This document shows positions 1 through 11,460 of a DNA stretch of 64,000 bases, one piece after another (within the stretch, counting starts at the first letter, position 1; each line of letters begins with the position of its first letter). Origin of the DNA: Cordilura impudica (taxonomy: Eukaryota > Arthropoda > Insecta > Diptera > Scathophagidae); NCBI GenBank assembly GCA_963682025.1, contig OY821518.1, positions 228,471,348 through 228,535,347 of the forward strand, read 5' to 3'. Position numbers and translations under genes: made by a program. The notes under the pieces are model-generated. The model made no database searches. It had not been told where the DNA came from and was given only the letters and a program-made list of their open reading frames with translations.

Positions 1-2047
1 CTATGTCCACAGATTTCTGGATTTATACGAGTATTTGAAGGACGTGTTGCAAAAATGTGATATGGCAAATGATTTTTAAAACAGATGTTCGTTCTTTCTA
101 TTACCTTATAACAGAGCAACACCTACTTAAAATATATCATTGCCTGCCTAGTCATGTACATACTTATTTCCTAGCGCTAATAGAAGTTTCTGAATTTGGA
201 AGTACCATTCCCAAAAATGCCATGTAGAATTGTTCAACATGCTTAATCTTTGTTTCATCATATGACTATGCACTTATTTTTTTCTTCCTCCAGAAAATTC
301 TTTTGGATATTGGAAATTTTGCCTAAATTTCATTTTAATAGGACTCCAATCCATTCCGTAATTTACACCTTTTCCTCCTTGATATGATTTGAATTCCATT
401 TTTTGACAACATCTTTTAAGGATATTTTTTTGGTTTTTAAGAATTACTATAAGTACTTTCTGCTCCAAATTTTAGCAACATGGGCCAGATTTTGGCCTTA
501 TTCCGATTGATTGTAAGAGTCTCTTCTTAAATATATTTACGCTGATCCCTGACTCACTGACTGAATGACTGATTCTGTAACGCTGAAATAATACACACAC
601 ATAGCAGTCCATACAAAGCTATGCGAAATACACAAACAAAATTTAATCTTTCTCATTTTATACAAACCCATACACAATTTTCTCTCTTCTTTGTTACCGA
701 CCAGTGCTGCTAATAAAATCTTCTGAAAATCGACAATCGCCAAAATCGTCAAGAAATTGTCAAGAAAATTTTACCGCTTATAAAACTCGAAAAATATTAA
801 AAAAGGAACCAATAAAATTTATTTATATAATTCATATTACGAATATTATTGCAGCATTGGTTATTTCTATATATAAAAATGTATTAGTGATGAAATTTCA
901 ACGAAAAAAATTTAACACAGCAATCAACTAAATAATTTTATTGACATGTATCTATAGCTGAAATATATAATATAGGTTTAAAGTATCGCCGTAATTAAAA
1001 CTTAAATCTTTAATGGAGATGCTATTCAAGGTATTTTCGTTTTGACCCAGAATTAAATCTATAAATATTTTGTAATTTTCATTTACACTGAGCAAAAACT
1101 ATAAATTTTCGACAAACAACCCATTAATTGTTAACCCTTGAAATCGTAATTTTTATACTACTGAAAATTTTAAATCTTCAATCATCATTTAAACAAATTT
1201 AAAAAATCATTTTAACAAATTGAAAAATCGTCGAAATTAAAATAAGTTGTCAAAATTAGCAGTACTGCTAACGACAATAGCACTACATATGCAGATTTTG
1301 TGTTACACATTGAATAAGATGAACGCAAAAAATGCATCAAAAAACTAATATCTATTCAAATTCTTCTTTAAATTCCCTTTGTTGGTCAATGAAAAAATTC
1401 TGCAAAAAAAAGTAATGAAGGAAATTTTAAACATTTTTATTTTTCTCATTTAACGTTTTTCATTTCAAAATTGTTTTGTATTGTTAAGAGTGCTTTCGCT
1501 CAGGTTCTCTGATGGCCAGCACTTACCAAAGAGTATGCTTTTTTGATAAATATTTGAGAAAAATTAGATCTTCAATGTGGATTTTGTTGTTGTCCAACGT
1601 ATGATTTCGTTTAAAGCTCTGTATTGAAAAGCACTTGAAAAAATAGTGCAATATTAAGTTTAAAATTTAAATTATTGTAACTTTGCATAATTAAATTACA
1701 TTGTAATTTCAGAAGAGAGGTGGGAAAATAATTTTTTTTTTCACTCATAATAATAATTTTTGCACAATTTGCGTTCAAAAATTTAGAAAAACATAAATTA
1801 CATAAATAGGTATATTTAAGATTTTATTTAAATAATTTATTGAAATTATCATGGAAGAATTAAAGGCGATTTGGAATAATAAGTTTTTTTTTTTTGAAGT
1901 AAAACTAATACGCCCTTATATTTTATTTTTTTGGATTTATAGATAACTTTGCAAAAAAATGTAGTTCTCTTTTTTCAGTTTACATGTATGATGAAATATG
2001 AAATATTTTTTTCTCTTTTGTGTAGGTGTATTGGTGTTTGCACTTCC
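1..2047. other. AT-rich intergenic sequence, no gene seen
   Basis: No coding segment, RNA gene or terminal repeat could be supported here. At about 541-590 there is a short motif (TGACTCACTGACTG followed by GATTCTGTAACGCTGA) that recurs in the same orientation at about 3866-3920, just before a Helitron helicase fragment. It is probably a small piece of the same repeat family. Confidence 0.5.
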
Positions 2048-2051
2048 TTAA

Positions 2052-2332
2052 CCCTGGAAGGTTATACTTCATTTTAGTACATTAAAGTTACTCTTCGTCG
2101 AATTGACGAACAATTTTTTTAAAAAATTTGTAGCTGAACGATATTTAAAGTAAAAAATAAACAAAAATTTTTTTATGTTAAACATTTTATTAAAATATAA
2201 AGAAAAAATTAAAATATAAAAATAAAAATTATTTTCAGTCTTAAAATTCGCTACGAATTTGGCCCCTTTTTTGGTTTATATGATAAAGAGTAAATGAGCT
2301 TCGTCGATTCGAAGAACAGTAACCGTCCAGGG
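2052..2332. mobile_element. piggyBac-like MITE with TTAA target duplication
   Basis: A 281-bp non-coding element. The left end reads CCCTGGAAGGTTA and the right end is its near-reverse complement TAACCGTCCAGGG. Both ends are flanked by TTAA (2048-2051 and 2333-2336), the signature of piggyBac integration. Subterminal inverted sequence (TTCGTCGAATTGACGAA / TTCGTCGATTCGAAGAA) extends the symmetry. No transposase is encoded, so it would depend on one elsewhere. Confidence 0.7.
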
Positions 2333-2336
2333 TTAA

Positions 2337-3095
2337 GGGGTGGTAGGTTATAAAACCTTTTTTTGCATTTCTCTTTCTGAATGCACAACATGTCGAGTGT
2401 GTTGTGTCAAAATTTTAAGTAAATCAGAGCGAAACTTAAGAAGATACAGCGTTTCCAGCGACCAGCCTCATACGGTATACATATAAATCAGTTTTTAAAA
2501 AACTTTAAACCGACTTTCTTGCAAATAAATGTTCGAAGTCCGTGAACATCATAACTCAAAATCTCCCTGACCGATTCTTTTGAAATTTTAGCCACTATAT
2601 AAATATAAATCATCAGGTAACCACGAAGAGTTTTTTTTTAATTCCATTTTCTTCCCCATTTTTTTAACAACAAATTCCCGAAATTGTATAGCTAAAATCG
2701 TTTTTCACTTCAAAATGCTGCAAAAAAAAATTGTAAAAAACTCTTCGTCGCTACCTCAGGAAACACGTCACCTTTGAAACGCATTTCGATTTTTTTATTT
2801 CACATGATCCGGTAACGAGTTATGATGTTCACCGCAAAACAACAACGCCTCCGGAGATTCCCTGTCACGGACTTATTTATTAAAATTTTTAATTGAAATT
2901 TTTTTCAAATATTCTTCAAATCTTGTGCTATAACGTATATATGTATGAAATAAATAATCCAGCATTATTCATATCTTCAAAAAAGAATTGTGAAAGTACG
3001 ACTTTTTTTAACTTTTAAAACCCTACCCTCCTTAAGAAACTTTTAGAAACCTTGCTCTAAAACGCTTTTTTTTCTATGCTATTCTATTTTTTCTA
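2337..3095. other. AT-rich spacer, no gene
   Basis: No gene. A loose inverted pair (GAACATCATAACTC near 2545 and GAGTTATGATGTTCAC near 2818) could be remains of a fold-back element, but the ends are not convincing. Confidence 0.3.
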
Positions 3096-3627
3096 CAGTA
3101 AAATGGAGTTCGGTTATAACGCACTCGGCGGGACCAGTCAAATTAGTTAGACTAAGTTCGTTATAACCGTAGTATATTTTTGTTTTGTCCGAAAGGTTTA
3201 AAAACTTTTTTTTGTTGAATAAGTTTATAAATATATTTTGATGCATTTTATCTATCAAAATAAAATATTTTTTTAAAATCACATAATATTAAAAACTCCT
3301 TATGTATAGAAGCAGAAAGTAAAAAGCAAAGGTTGGCTACTGGCAAACTTTTACGAAAATATACATAAAAGGACCTTTTTTAAAATCAAATTAAAATAAA
3401 ATAAAATTAAATTAAAATTAATTTTTTTTAAATATATATAATATAGGAAAATTCTGAAATGGAAAAAAAAAATGTGTGTTAATGTCAAAAGTTTGATATA
3501 ACCACTGTTCGCTAGAAGAGAAGCAATTTGTATGAAAAATGTGATTAAAACTCTTGGGACCGCAGAAATTCTTCGCTATAAACAAAAATTTATTACAACC
3601 AGGGTACGTTATAAGCGAACTCCATTG
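3096..3627. mobile_element. pogo/Tigger-like MITE
   Basis: A 532-bp non-coding element. The left end begins CAGTAAAATGGAGTTCG and continues into GGTTATAACG. The right end is the inverted CGTTATAAGCGAACTCCATTG. Both lie next to TA (3094-3095 and 3628-3629). The repeated GTTATAACG blocks near the ends are typical of the pogo branch of Tc1/mariner. It has no transposase. The family assignment rests on termini only. Confidence 0.6.
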
Positions 3628-3922
3628 TATTAAATTTTAATAATTTTGGGAATCTCCAATCTCCTCACTTTACCCAGCCTTCCCACGTTCAAGTCAAATT
3701 GATCACGCATACAATAGTCAAAAAATTGTCAAGCAACTATCCCATTGAAAAATTGAAAGAGAGAAATGAAACGTATGATTGTTTAGTAAAAAAGTATGAG
3801 TGCATTACAACCTGAAAGCCAAAAATTTAACGTGTGAAGGCCGGGTAATATCTTAACCCATGGCCCATGACTCACTGACTGACTGACTGCCTGAGAGACT
3901 AACAGATTCTGTAACGCTGACC

Positions 3923-4243
3923 AATGATACGGTTCTAATTCCTAGGATTGATCTCGCCCCAACCGACACCACATTACCTTTTATATTAAAACGCCGCCAG
4001 TTTCCAGTAATTCCTGCATACGCAATTACCATAAACAAGGCTCAAGACCAGTCATTTGATTACGTTGGCATTAATTTGGAGACCGCGGTATTTTCTTACG
4101 GCCAACTGTATGTGGCTTTGTCACGATCAAAAGTTGCAAGCCAAGTTAAGATACGTATTCAATCGAACCCACAGCAAGGAAAACTATTAAATGGCCAACG
4201 ATATTTCACACGAAATATAGTTTTTCAAGAGATTCTGAATTGA
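3923..4243 (+). pseudogene. Helitron PIF1-type helicase, C-terminal fragment
   Basis: About 106 codons are open and end at TGA. They match the C-terminal end of the PIF1-like helicase of Helitron Rep-Hel proteins: a VLIPRIDLAP block, then KRRQFPVIPAYAITINKAQ (helicase motif V region), then FSYGQLYVALSRSK (motif VI, with the usual SR). The rest of the Rep-Hel protein is absent, so this is a truncated relic. Helitrons are rolling-circle DNA transposons, and the helicase unwinds donor DNA during transposition. Host PIF1 is an alternative origin, but the PRIDLAP...KRRQFPV phrasing is the transposon form. Confidence 0.8.
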
Positions 4244-4893
4244 AAAACTTTTTTGCCAAATATTTCTTATCTGTTTTGATACTTATGTGTACAATTTCTA
4301 CAAACACAATCTTTTTTCATATGTACATATGTAACAATATAATTTTCAATTTACTACTATATTAAAAGGAATTTAATTTATTATAAATTTTTCGTGTATT
4401 TGAATTTAAACTGTTTTATTCATAATTTTTAAACGGGCGCCTAGGTTCCACACAATCAACTAGTTTCAAAATAGCGATTAAAATTTTATCTACACTACTT
4501 CGCGCTCTCTTTAATTCTCCAGCGATGAAATAGATTGGACGTGTGAAATTACTTTTCCATTTGACGACCACAAGTTTCGCTTCACTATTTGATTCCTTCT
4601 TGTGCACAGATTGGCCTGAAAATCAACAAAATATGATTAAAAAACAATTTAAAGTATTAGAAAATAATTTGTTTTGTTTTTTTGTAATATTGGAAAAAAA
4701 AACTTCCTCTCTTTGGGAAAAGTCACTCTTTACAATTCCATTTTATTATAGAAATTTTAAAACAACAACATAATAAGAAAAAATAATTATATATTTCTCG
4801 AAACAAAATGATGAATTCTGATAAAAACTGTACAGTTGATATCTACTATGTAATTTAGAATCAAATTTTAATTGATTTATATGTTTTAATATA
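4244..4893. other. spacer with one unidentified short ORF
   Basis: Mostly AT-rich. A 63-codon minus-strand open frame (4416-4607) has a balanced composition (KLVVVKWKSNFTRPIYFIAG) and may be a decayed exon. I do not recognise it and cannot call it a gene. Confidence 0.25.
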
Positions 4894-5640
4894 TGGGGCG
4901 TTTCATGTCAAGTGATCCACTTTTTGAAACCGATGTCTTCCGATCGGGATGAACTTTGCACCAAGGTTAGCCCTATTGGATGGTAGTATAGACACAATTT
5001 TTCAACAAGATCGGTCCAGAACTCTCTGAGTTAGAGGGGGTCAAAATTTGACAAACATGTGTTTTTTCTCATCCATGTAACTTTTTACCTATTGTTCTTA
5101 GCAAAATTTGACCCAAATAGTTTAGATAGCTATTTCTTCAGTCTTTCGGAAAAAAAATTAAAAAAAAAAATTTTTTTTGGTTTTTTTTGCAAAATCAAAA
5201 ATTTTTTGACTTAAAAAAATAAAAAAAAATTTTTTTGTCTTTTTTTGCAAAATCAAAAATTTTTTTTGAATTTTTTCAATAAAGGAATTTATTTTTTTTG
5301 CTCAACAGAAAGCTTAGGTTTTTCCTTTAAAAGCTTTTTGGTCGCTTAGTGGGATGCGAGTGGGATAACTATCAAAAAAATGTTTTGTAACTCAAGACAA
5401 CGGTTTTTAAATTTTTAGCATATGCACAAATTTTTCCTATTAGTGTGTAAGTGTTTCTCAAACCTTAAAAATAAAACATATACTGAGAAACTAGACAAAT
5501 TTATCCTTTCCGATAGAATGTAACATACCTAACTAAAATTTCATACCCTCAATATATTAAACCCCCAACATATTTTCTGAGTCTTGTATCTGCCTTTCTT
5601 AGCGGCTTTTTTTTTTTTTGTCAATCCTATAGGTAGCTTT
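4894..5640 (-). repeat. family-K DNA transposon, terminal arm (copy K1)
   Basis: The arm starts GGCGTTTCATGTCAAGTGAT and contains the phrase ACCGATGTCTTCCGATCGG, poly-A/T runs, and the block TAACATACCTAACTA. The same order occurs inverted at 59256-60108, where it lies beyond the 3' end of family-K coding sequence; the last block also occurs near 56690. This arm is therefore a solo terminal piece of that element, oriented so that its gene would read on the minus strand. No coding part remains. Confidence 0.6.
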
Positions 5641-6170
5641 GAGCGCACGTAATATTGAATGTGATTTTTATTGTCAAAATATCAGCTACCCCAGAGACAG
5701 GTGTTAGTATTAGGTGGAAATATTTTATGGCCGTTTTCCGACTTCTATTGGAAGTCGTGCGATACGGTCGTGTTCTAATTGTGCTCTGTTTATTTTGTCA
5801 ATTTTGTGTTAATAAAAAACTTTTAAAATTTTTAAAAACATTTGATACTATTAAATATATCACAAACAAGCTGTTTAAATTTCGAAGTAAATTATATATA
5901 TTAAAATCAACAACAAGAATATAAACTAGAAAACATTGTGAAACAAACAAAATACAGAAACAACAACTGTGACACATAATGTTTATTATTTGTCAATTGA
6001 ACAACAACAAATAACTATTTGCCTGTTTTGTCCATGTATAATACTGGTTTATAATTATCTATTATTAACAGATTTGGAGCCACTGGTGAAATTTATACAG
6101 TATTGTATTTGTCGGAACAATACATTAAATTTAAATATATATTGTGTGTAAAATCGTATAAATACTTCAA
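5641..6170. other. AT-rich spacer before a retrotransposon
   Basis: No gene recognised. Small open frames here have the low-complexity composition expected of AT-rich non-coding DNA. The 5' end of the following retrotransposon is not sharply defined and may lie in this interval. Confidence 0.3.
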
Positions 6171-6288
6171 ATTCATAAACAATACCCAAAATACTGGTCG
6201 GTTGTGTGTAGCCAGATCGTATCTTTACTGTAATCGTTACCGTTGCCGTTTTTTGTGTTGTGCTGTTTTTGACCTGTAGAGCTTAATA

Positions 6289-7338
6289 ATGGCATGTTTG
6301 AAAAAAGGCTGCTCTTTGGTTGATTATGAAGAAAGAATGCTTACCTGTTGGCTTTGTCATGGTTTATGTCGCTTTAAATGTAGTGGCCTGTCTGGTTTGG
6401 TTGCTGAGTCAATATCTAAACATAAAAACTTGCACTGGCGCTGTAATGGATGTCAAAAAATTGGTGCTGATTTTTATCGTTTCTTTCAAAGTACGAAAGA
6501 TAATTTTTTGCATATTCAACAAAACCTTAATAATTTATCTGGTCAAATTAATGCTTATGGAAAGCTTTTTGATGATTTCAAATCCTTGCTGTCACCATCC
6601 CCAACTCGTCGTAAGACTCCAAGGTTCTTGAATAAAGAAAATTCTAGTCAGAATCCTGGTCCTAATGGAGCACATCAGAATGGTACTACTGCTACTTCAT
6701 CTGCTTTATATTTACCAAATCCTTTTCAGAATATTACTGGTATGGATCCTGCCGTTTCTCATTCAAACAACGTTCAAGTTTTAATCAATAAACCTACTCC
6801 AATATTAAATGAAACTGCAGCATTTCCGATTACATCAAATGCTAATAACCATAGTACACAGCATGCTCTGAACATTATTGCTCCAAATATTTCTTCAATG
6901 CCTAGAACTGCTACGGCTAATAATTTACTTTATAATCCTGATAACGCTGGTCGATTGATTAATTTTGATGCTGCATCACCAATCCCATCTGCTTCAACAT
7001 CTGGTACTTCAAATATAGTGCCTACAACTGGTATTGAATCAATACCCACTCCTAGGTTGCGAACAATTCCTCCGAAGAAAACTATATTTGCTACACGTTT
7101 CGCACATGATACAAAAGCTGATGAGATGAAATTTTATGTGATCTCTAATTATTATTAGTGTTTACAAAATGAATTCCAGAAATAGAGCATCATTTAAAAT
7201 AATTGTTCCTGAATACCTATTTGAACAAATCGTAGATGCCAGTTTTTGGCCTAAAAACGCATTAATACGTGAATTTATATATAGAGAAGAAGATAATGCT
7301 CGGCTTCCCAAATCCGCTGATCAAAATCCAAAAAACTA
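6289..7338 (+). pseudogene. retrotransposon ORF1, PHD-like zinc-finger protein
   Basis: The first 289 codons are open. The N-terminus has C/H spacing of a PHD-like finger: CWLCHGLCRFKC, then about 20 residues on HWRCNGC (residues ~20-56). A Ser/Thr/Asn/Pro-rich linker follows. The frame stops at 7158, but a second frame from about 7168 to 7338 continues with VPEYLFEQIVDASFWPKNAL and IREFIYREED, a C-terminal block of ORF1 proteins of this group. A frameshift has therefore split the gene. ORF1 proteins bind element RNA and form the RNP. Confidence 0.65.
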
Positions 7339-7339
7339 A

Positions 7340-10208
7340 TATACATCTTGTATCAAAACGTTAGAGGTATGAATTCAAAACTTTCGTCAATTTATTGTAA
7401 TAGCTTTGGCTTCAATAACCATATTATTATATTTTCGGAGACCTGGCTCAGTAAAAAAGTTAACCACTCTGAGGTTTTTTGCCCTTAATATCAAATTTTC
7501 AGAAAAGATAGAGAAAGTTGTGAAAGAATTGAATCTGATAAAAATAATAATCAGTGTAATAATGTAATAAAAAAGTCTGGTGGCGGCGTATTGGTTGCTA
7601 TACTACACGAATTTTCGTCTGAAGAAATTATCTTAAACGATTTTTTACATATTGAGATTATATGTGTTTTAGCTAAAATTAATAACAGGTCCATATACAT
7701 TATTTGCTCATACATTCCGCCTAACTCTCCGCTTTCTGTTTATGAGGATCATCTGAAAGCTGTTGATTTAATCCAAAATTATATAAAACCATCTGATTTA
7801 TTAATGTTAATTGGAGATTTTAACATGCCGTCTACATCCTGGAAAGCTGATCCAGATACCAATTATTTAGTTCCATCTCATTATTCCGATTCTTCAGCTG
7901 CATTTATTCATGGTATATTGGAAAATTGTCTTTTCCAAGTCAACTCCGTCACAAATGCATTTGCTAGACTGTTGGACCTTATTTTCGTTAATGAACCTAA
8001 TGACTTTTCAATATTGCGGCATAGCCCTATTTCTAATCCGGAAGATATATAACATCCAACACTTGAGATATCCTGCTTTTGTTCTTATCCTCTTTATAAA
8101 AAAAGTTAACTCACAGCGATAAAATCTTTTGCTTTAATGAAACTAATTACCAAGATTTACAACTCCATCTATTCCAAATTGACTGGATAAATGTGTTATC
8201 TCGTTGCAATGATAACTTGGACTTGTGTTTGCATACATTTTATCATCACCTCTTTGAATGTTTCTCGGCATCTGTACCTAAAATTTTACCTCCTAAATCG
8301 AATAGTCCTCCTTGGAATACTAAACATCTATCTCAACTTAAAAATAAGAAAAACAAAATGTACAAAAATTATAGAAAATATGGAACATTGATAGATTATA
8401 TGAAATACTCGTTATCAAGATCGGAATTTATTATTGCTAATCAATTGGCCTATAATAACTATTTAATTAAAGTAAGGAATAATCTAAAAAAATAGTCCAA
8501 AATCATTTTATAAATTTATTAATTCTAAAAGGCGTACTGCGGACTTTCCTTTGGTTATGAAGTACGGTGATTTAGAATCTTCAGATGATAATTCCATAAG
8601 TAATATGTTTGCAGACATTTTTGCATCAACTTATTCTTCGACAGAATTTAATAATCTGTATCCATACATAATATCGGAATCTTCAATTATTTATATACCA
8701 TCCATCAATCAACATACAGTTCTGAATGCCCTGACAAAATTGAAATTGTCGTATGTTGCATTTTGAAGCGCTGCGCACATTTATTGTATATTCCTTTGAC
8801 TTATATGTTTAACATATCCCTTAAATTGGGTTGCTTTCCTCCCATTTGGAAAGAATCATTTATTATTCCCTTCTTTAAGTCTGGATCTAAAGCTGGTATT
8901 TCGAATTATAGAGGTATTGCTAAATTAAGTGCTATTCCAAAACTATTTGAAAAACTTATATATAACACGTTGTCACATCATGTGTCCTCTATCATATCTC
9001 CAACGCAACATGGATTCTGCAAATCACGCTCTACAATAACAAATCTTTTGGAGCTTACATCTTTGGTAAATGATGGTTTTATTAATATGAAACAAACTGA
9101 TGTTATTTATAATGATTTTAGCAAGGCATTCGATAAAGTAAATCATGATCTATTGTTGTTTAAGCTTGACCGTATGGGCTTTGGTATATTGCTGATAAAA
9201 TGGATTTGGTCATATTTAAAAGACAGAACACAATGTATTAAGTTTCGTAACTCGTATTCCAACAGCATAAAAGTATTATCTGGTGTACCTCAAGGTAGTC
9301 ACTTGGGACCTCTTTTATTTACGCTATTTATAAATGATCTTCCTTCTGTAATTAAACATTCAACTACATTAATGTATGCAGACGATGTAAAGTTAATTTT
9401 TACCCTCAACAATCTTGATCAACAATCACTATTACAGAATGATATTGATCGTTTAACTACTTGGTGTAATATTAATGTAATGGACCTAAATGTCAAAAAA
9501 TGCAAACATACGATTTTTACAAGATCAATTCCAATTAATGGTCGGTATATCATGAATAATGCTGTGCTTGATTTAGTGGATTCATTCAACGACCTTGGCG
9601 TACTTCTGGATAAAAAATTAGACTTTAGAAGTCATATTTCGCTAACAATAAATAAAGCTACTGGTGTACTTGGATTCATTAAACGGTGGGCTAAAGAGTT
9701 TTCGGATCCGTATACGACAAAACAATTGTTTACTACCTTGGTAAGACCAATACTCGAATATGGATCTGTAGTCTGGGATCCGCAATATCATATACATTCG
9801 GATAAAATTGAATCAGTTCAAAAACAATTTTTGTTATTTTGTCCTCGTGGTTTGGGCTGGGATCCTAATATGAGGTTGCCATCTTATGAAAATCGCCTGG
9901 CTCTAATTAAGCTTCCTACATTGAAAAGTCGCAGACATATGCTAAATGTTACTTTCCTGTTAAAACTGTTAAATGGTAGTCTTAAATCTGAATTTCTTAT
10001 CAACAAAATAAATATAAATATTCCTTTTCGATCATCAAGAAATTATAACTTTCTAACTATCAAATATTATTGTACAAACTATGCTAATTTTAATTCACTA
10101 CGCAGAATTTGTGATCAGTTTAATATGCTGTATCAGTTTATTGATTTTAATAAAAGTTTGGATATTGTGAGAAGAGATATTATATTACACTTAAATGCAT
10201 TAAATTAA
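7340..10208 (+). pseudogene. retrotransposon ORF2: endonuclease-reverse transcriptase
   Basis: The AP-type endonuclease begins at YQNVRGMNSKLS (~7350), followed by SETWL. After an in-frame stop near 7486 come FRKDR, GGGVLVAI and LIGDFNMPSTSW (catalytic GDFN). A linker segment spans 8193-8766 in shifted frames. The RT runs 8763-10208 with SNYRGIAKLSAIPKLFE, DFSKAFDKVNHDLL, SGVPQGSHLGPLLF and the catalytic MYADDVKL, then thumb sequence ending LVRPILEYGSVVWDP. There is no RNase H. The part before the RT lacks the usual GPDGIP segment. The RT half alone is a 481-codon open frame. Confidence 0.85.
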
Positions 10209-10344
10209 CTGAATTAAATAAATGTTGTATATCAATTTTGTTAAATGTTTAATTATATATATAAATTATAATATAAATGTATACTTTAAGTAGTCTGTAA
10301 GGATGATTCCATAGACTGAATAAATAAATAAAAAAAAAAAAAAA

Positions 10345-10700
10345 TTTTACTATTTTATGGCACTTGACTTTAAAAAGTGTGTGGAGAGGTAGAAGTAACA
10401 GGTAGTTTATTTTAATAATATGTTGAAAAGGTAAACAATTAAAAGGTAGTTTTCTTTTATTATCATTGCAAACATTTGGTTAACATATGTACTTCTTCAT
10501 TACTTTTATTATGGAACATGCGGTTAACCCACACTAAGCCCTTCTTTACCGTAATAAAAGATTTCAGACTCATTCATTGCAATGTACTACCTATATGATC
10601 TTAAAAAACTATTTATTGTCATTCTGAAGACATACGTAAATCAGTTTTTTAGAAACGGCATTAAAGTTTAGACGTGTGTTATATACATAATTTCTTATAT
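10345..10700. other. spacer, no feature seen
   Basis: AT-rich sequence between the retrotransposon tail and a family-K coding fragment. I found nothing to support here. Confidence 0.4.
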
Positions 10701-10743
10701 AATTAATCTTCGCAACCATGCAGGAAAGAGCTCGGAAAGTTGA

Positions 10744-11458
10744 TTGAAAAGTAATGAGGCTTGCGTTGAAGTTATTCCAGATGAAGACACAAGTAATTCT
10801 GAGAATGATGACAGAACTGTTGATGATAATGGTGTTTCTAACTTTCCAGTAGAAGTTTTTGAACAAATAAAAGAGAAATACAAAACGTCACAGAGTGGAG
10901 CTGAAAGAATTCTACTTCTCACGCTTGCTCCATCGACGTGGAGTTATGCAAAAATAAAGACTGAGTTTGGAACGTATTACCGAAAACCAAGAATTGGAAA
11001 ATTGGTTGCTGAGCATGGGGTTCTCACACTCCCAAACAAAAAGGAAGGAAACATTTAGAGTGCGAAACTGAAGCTCTAGTAACTCAGTTTTATCAGCGAG
11101 ATGATATGAGTCGCCTGATGCCAGGGATGAAAGACTGGGTGTCTGTACGAATCGATGGCACGAAAGTTCAAATGCAGAAGAGGATGGTTCTCTGCAACCT
11201 GAAAGAGTTATTTGCAACATTTCAATCTGAACACGAAGATGTAAAAATTGGCTTCACAAAATTTACCCAACTGAGGCCAAAACATTGCGTTTTAGCAGGA
11301 AGCAGCGGAACTCACACAGTATGGGATTGCATTTACCATGAAAATGTTTAACTGATGTTGAAGGAAATCAACTTAAATTTCTTAAGAGATGATTCGCCAG
11401 AAGACTTACGCGATTACCGCGATTGCCTTAAATTGACTACGTGTCCTAATGCAACAAC
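10744..11458 (+). pseudogene. family-K transposon protein, N-terminal/central fragment (copy K2)
   Basis: Three open segments in shifting frames form one protein. An acidic start (DEDTSNSENDD) leads to VFEQIKEKYKTSQSGAERI. Then comes WVSVRIDGTKVQMQKRMVL-CNLKELFATF, then IGFTKFTQLRPKHCVLAGSS-GTHTVWDCIYHENV, then DYRDCLKLTTCPNATT. The phrases KIGFSKF.LRPK.CVLAG.SGTHSVC.C.YHQNV are familiar from a large family of uncharacterised repeat-encoded proteins in arthropod genomes. I do not know a secure superfamily name. The fragment stops at a mariner insertion. The same CPNATT region appears at ~59190 on the other strand. Confidence 0.6.
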
Positions 11459-11460
11459 TA

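Larger units (their letters stand above)
6180..10344 (+). mobile_element. non-LTR retrotransposon, CR1/Jockey group, nearly full length
   Basis: The order is 5' leader (about 6180-6288), ORF1 with a cysteine-rich finger, ORF2 with endonuclease then reverse transcriptase, and a short 3' UTR. It ends in TGAATAAATAAATAAA followed by an A-run at about 10330-10344. There is no RNase H after the RT. The A-rich tail marks target-primed reverse transcription. The 5' boundary is inferred. Several stops and frameshifts show that this copy is dead. Confidence 0.75.

Noticed and set aside
4416..4607. 63-codon minus-strand frame as an exon
   Set aside because: Composition is plausible, but no splice sites, homology or conservation can be shown from the sequence.
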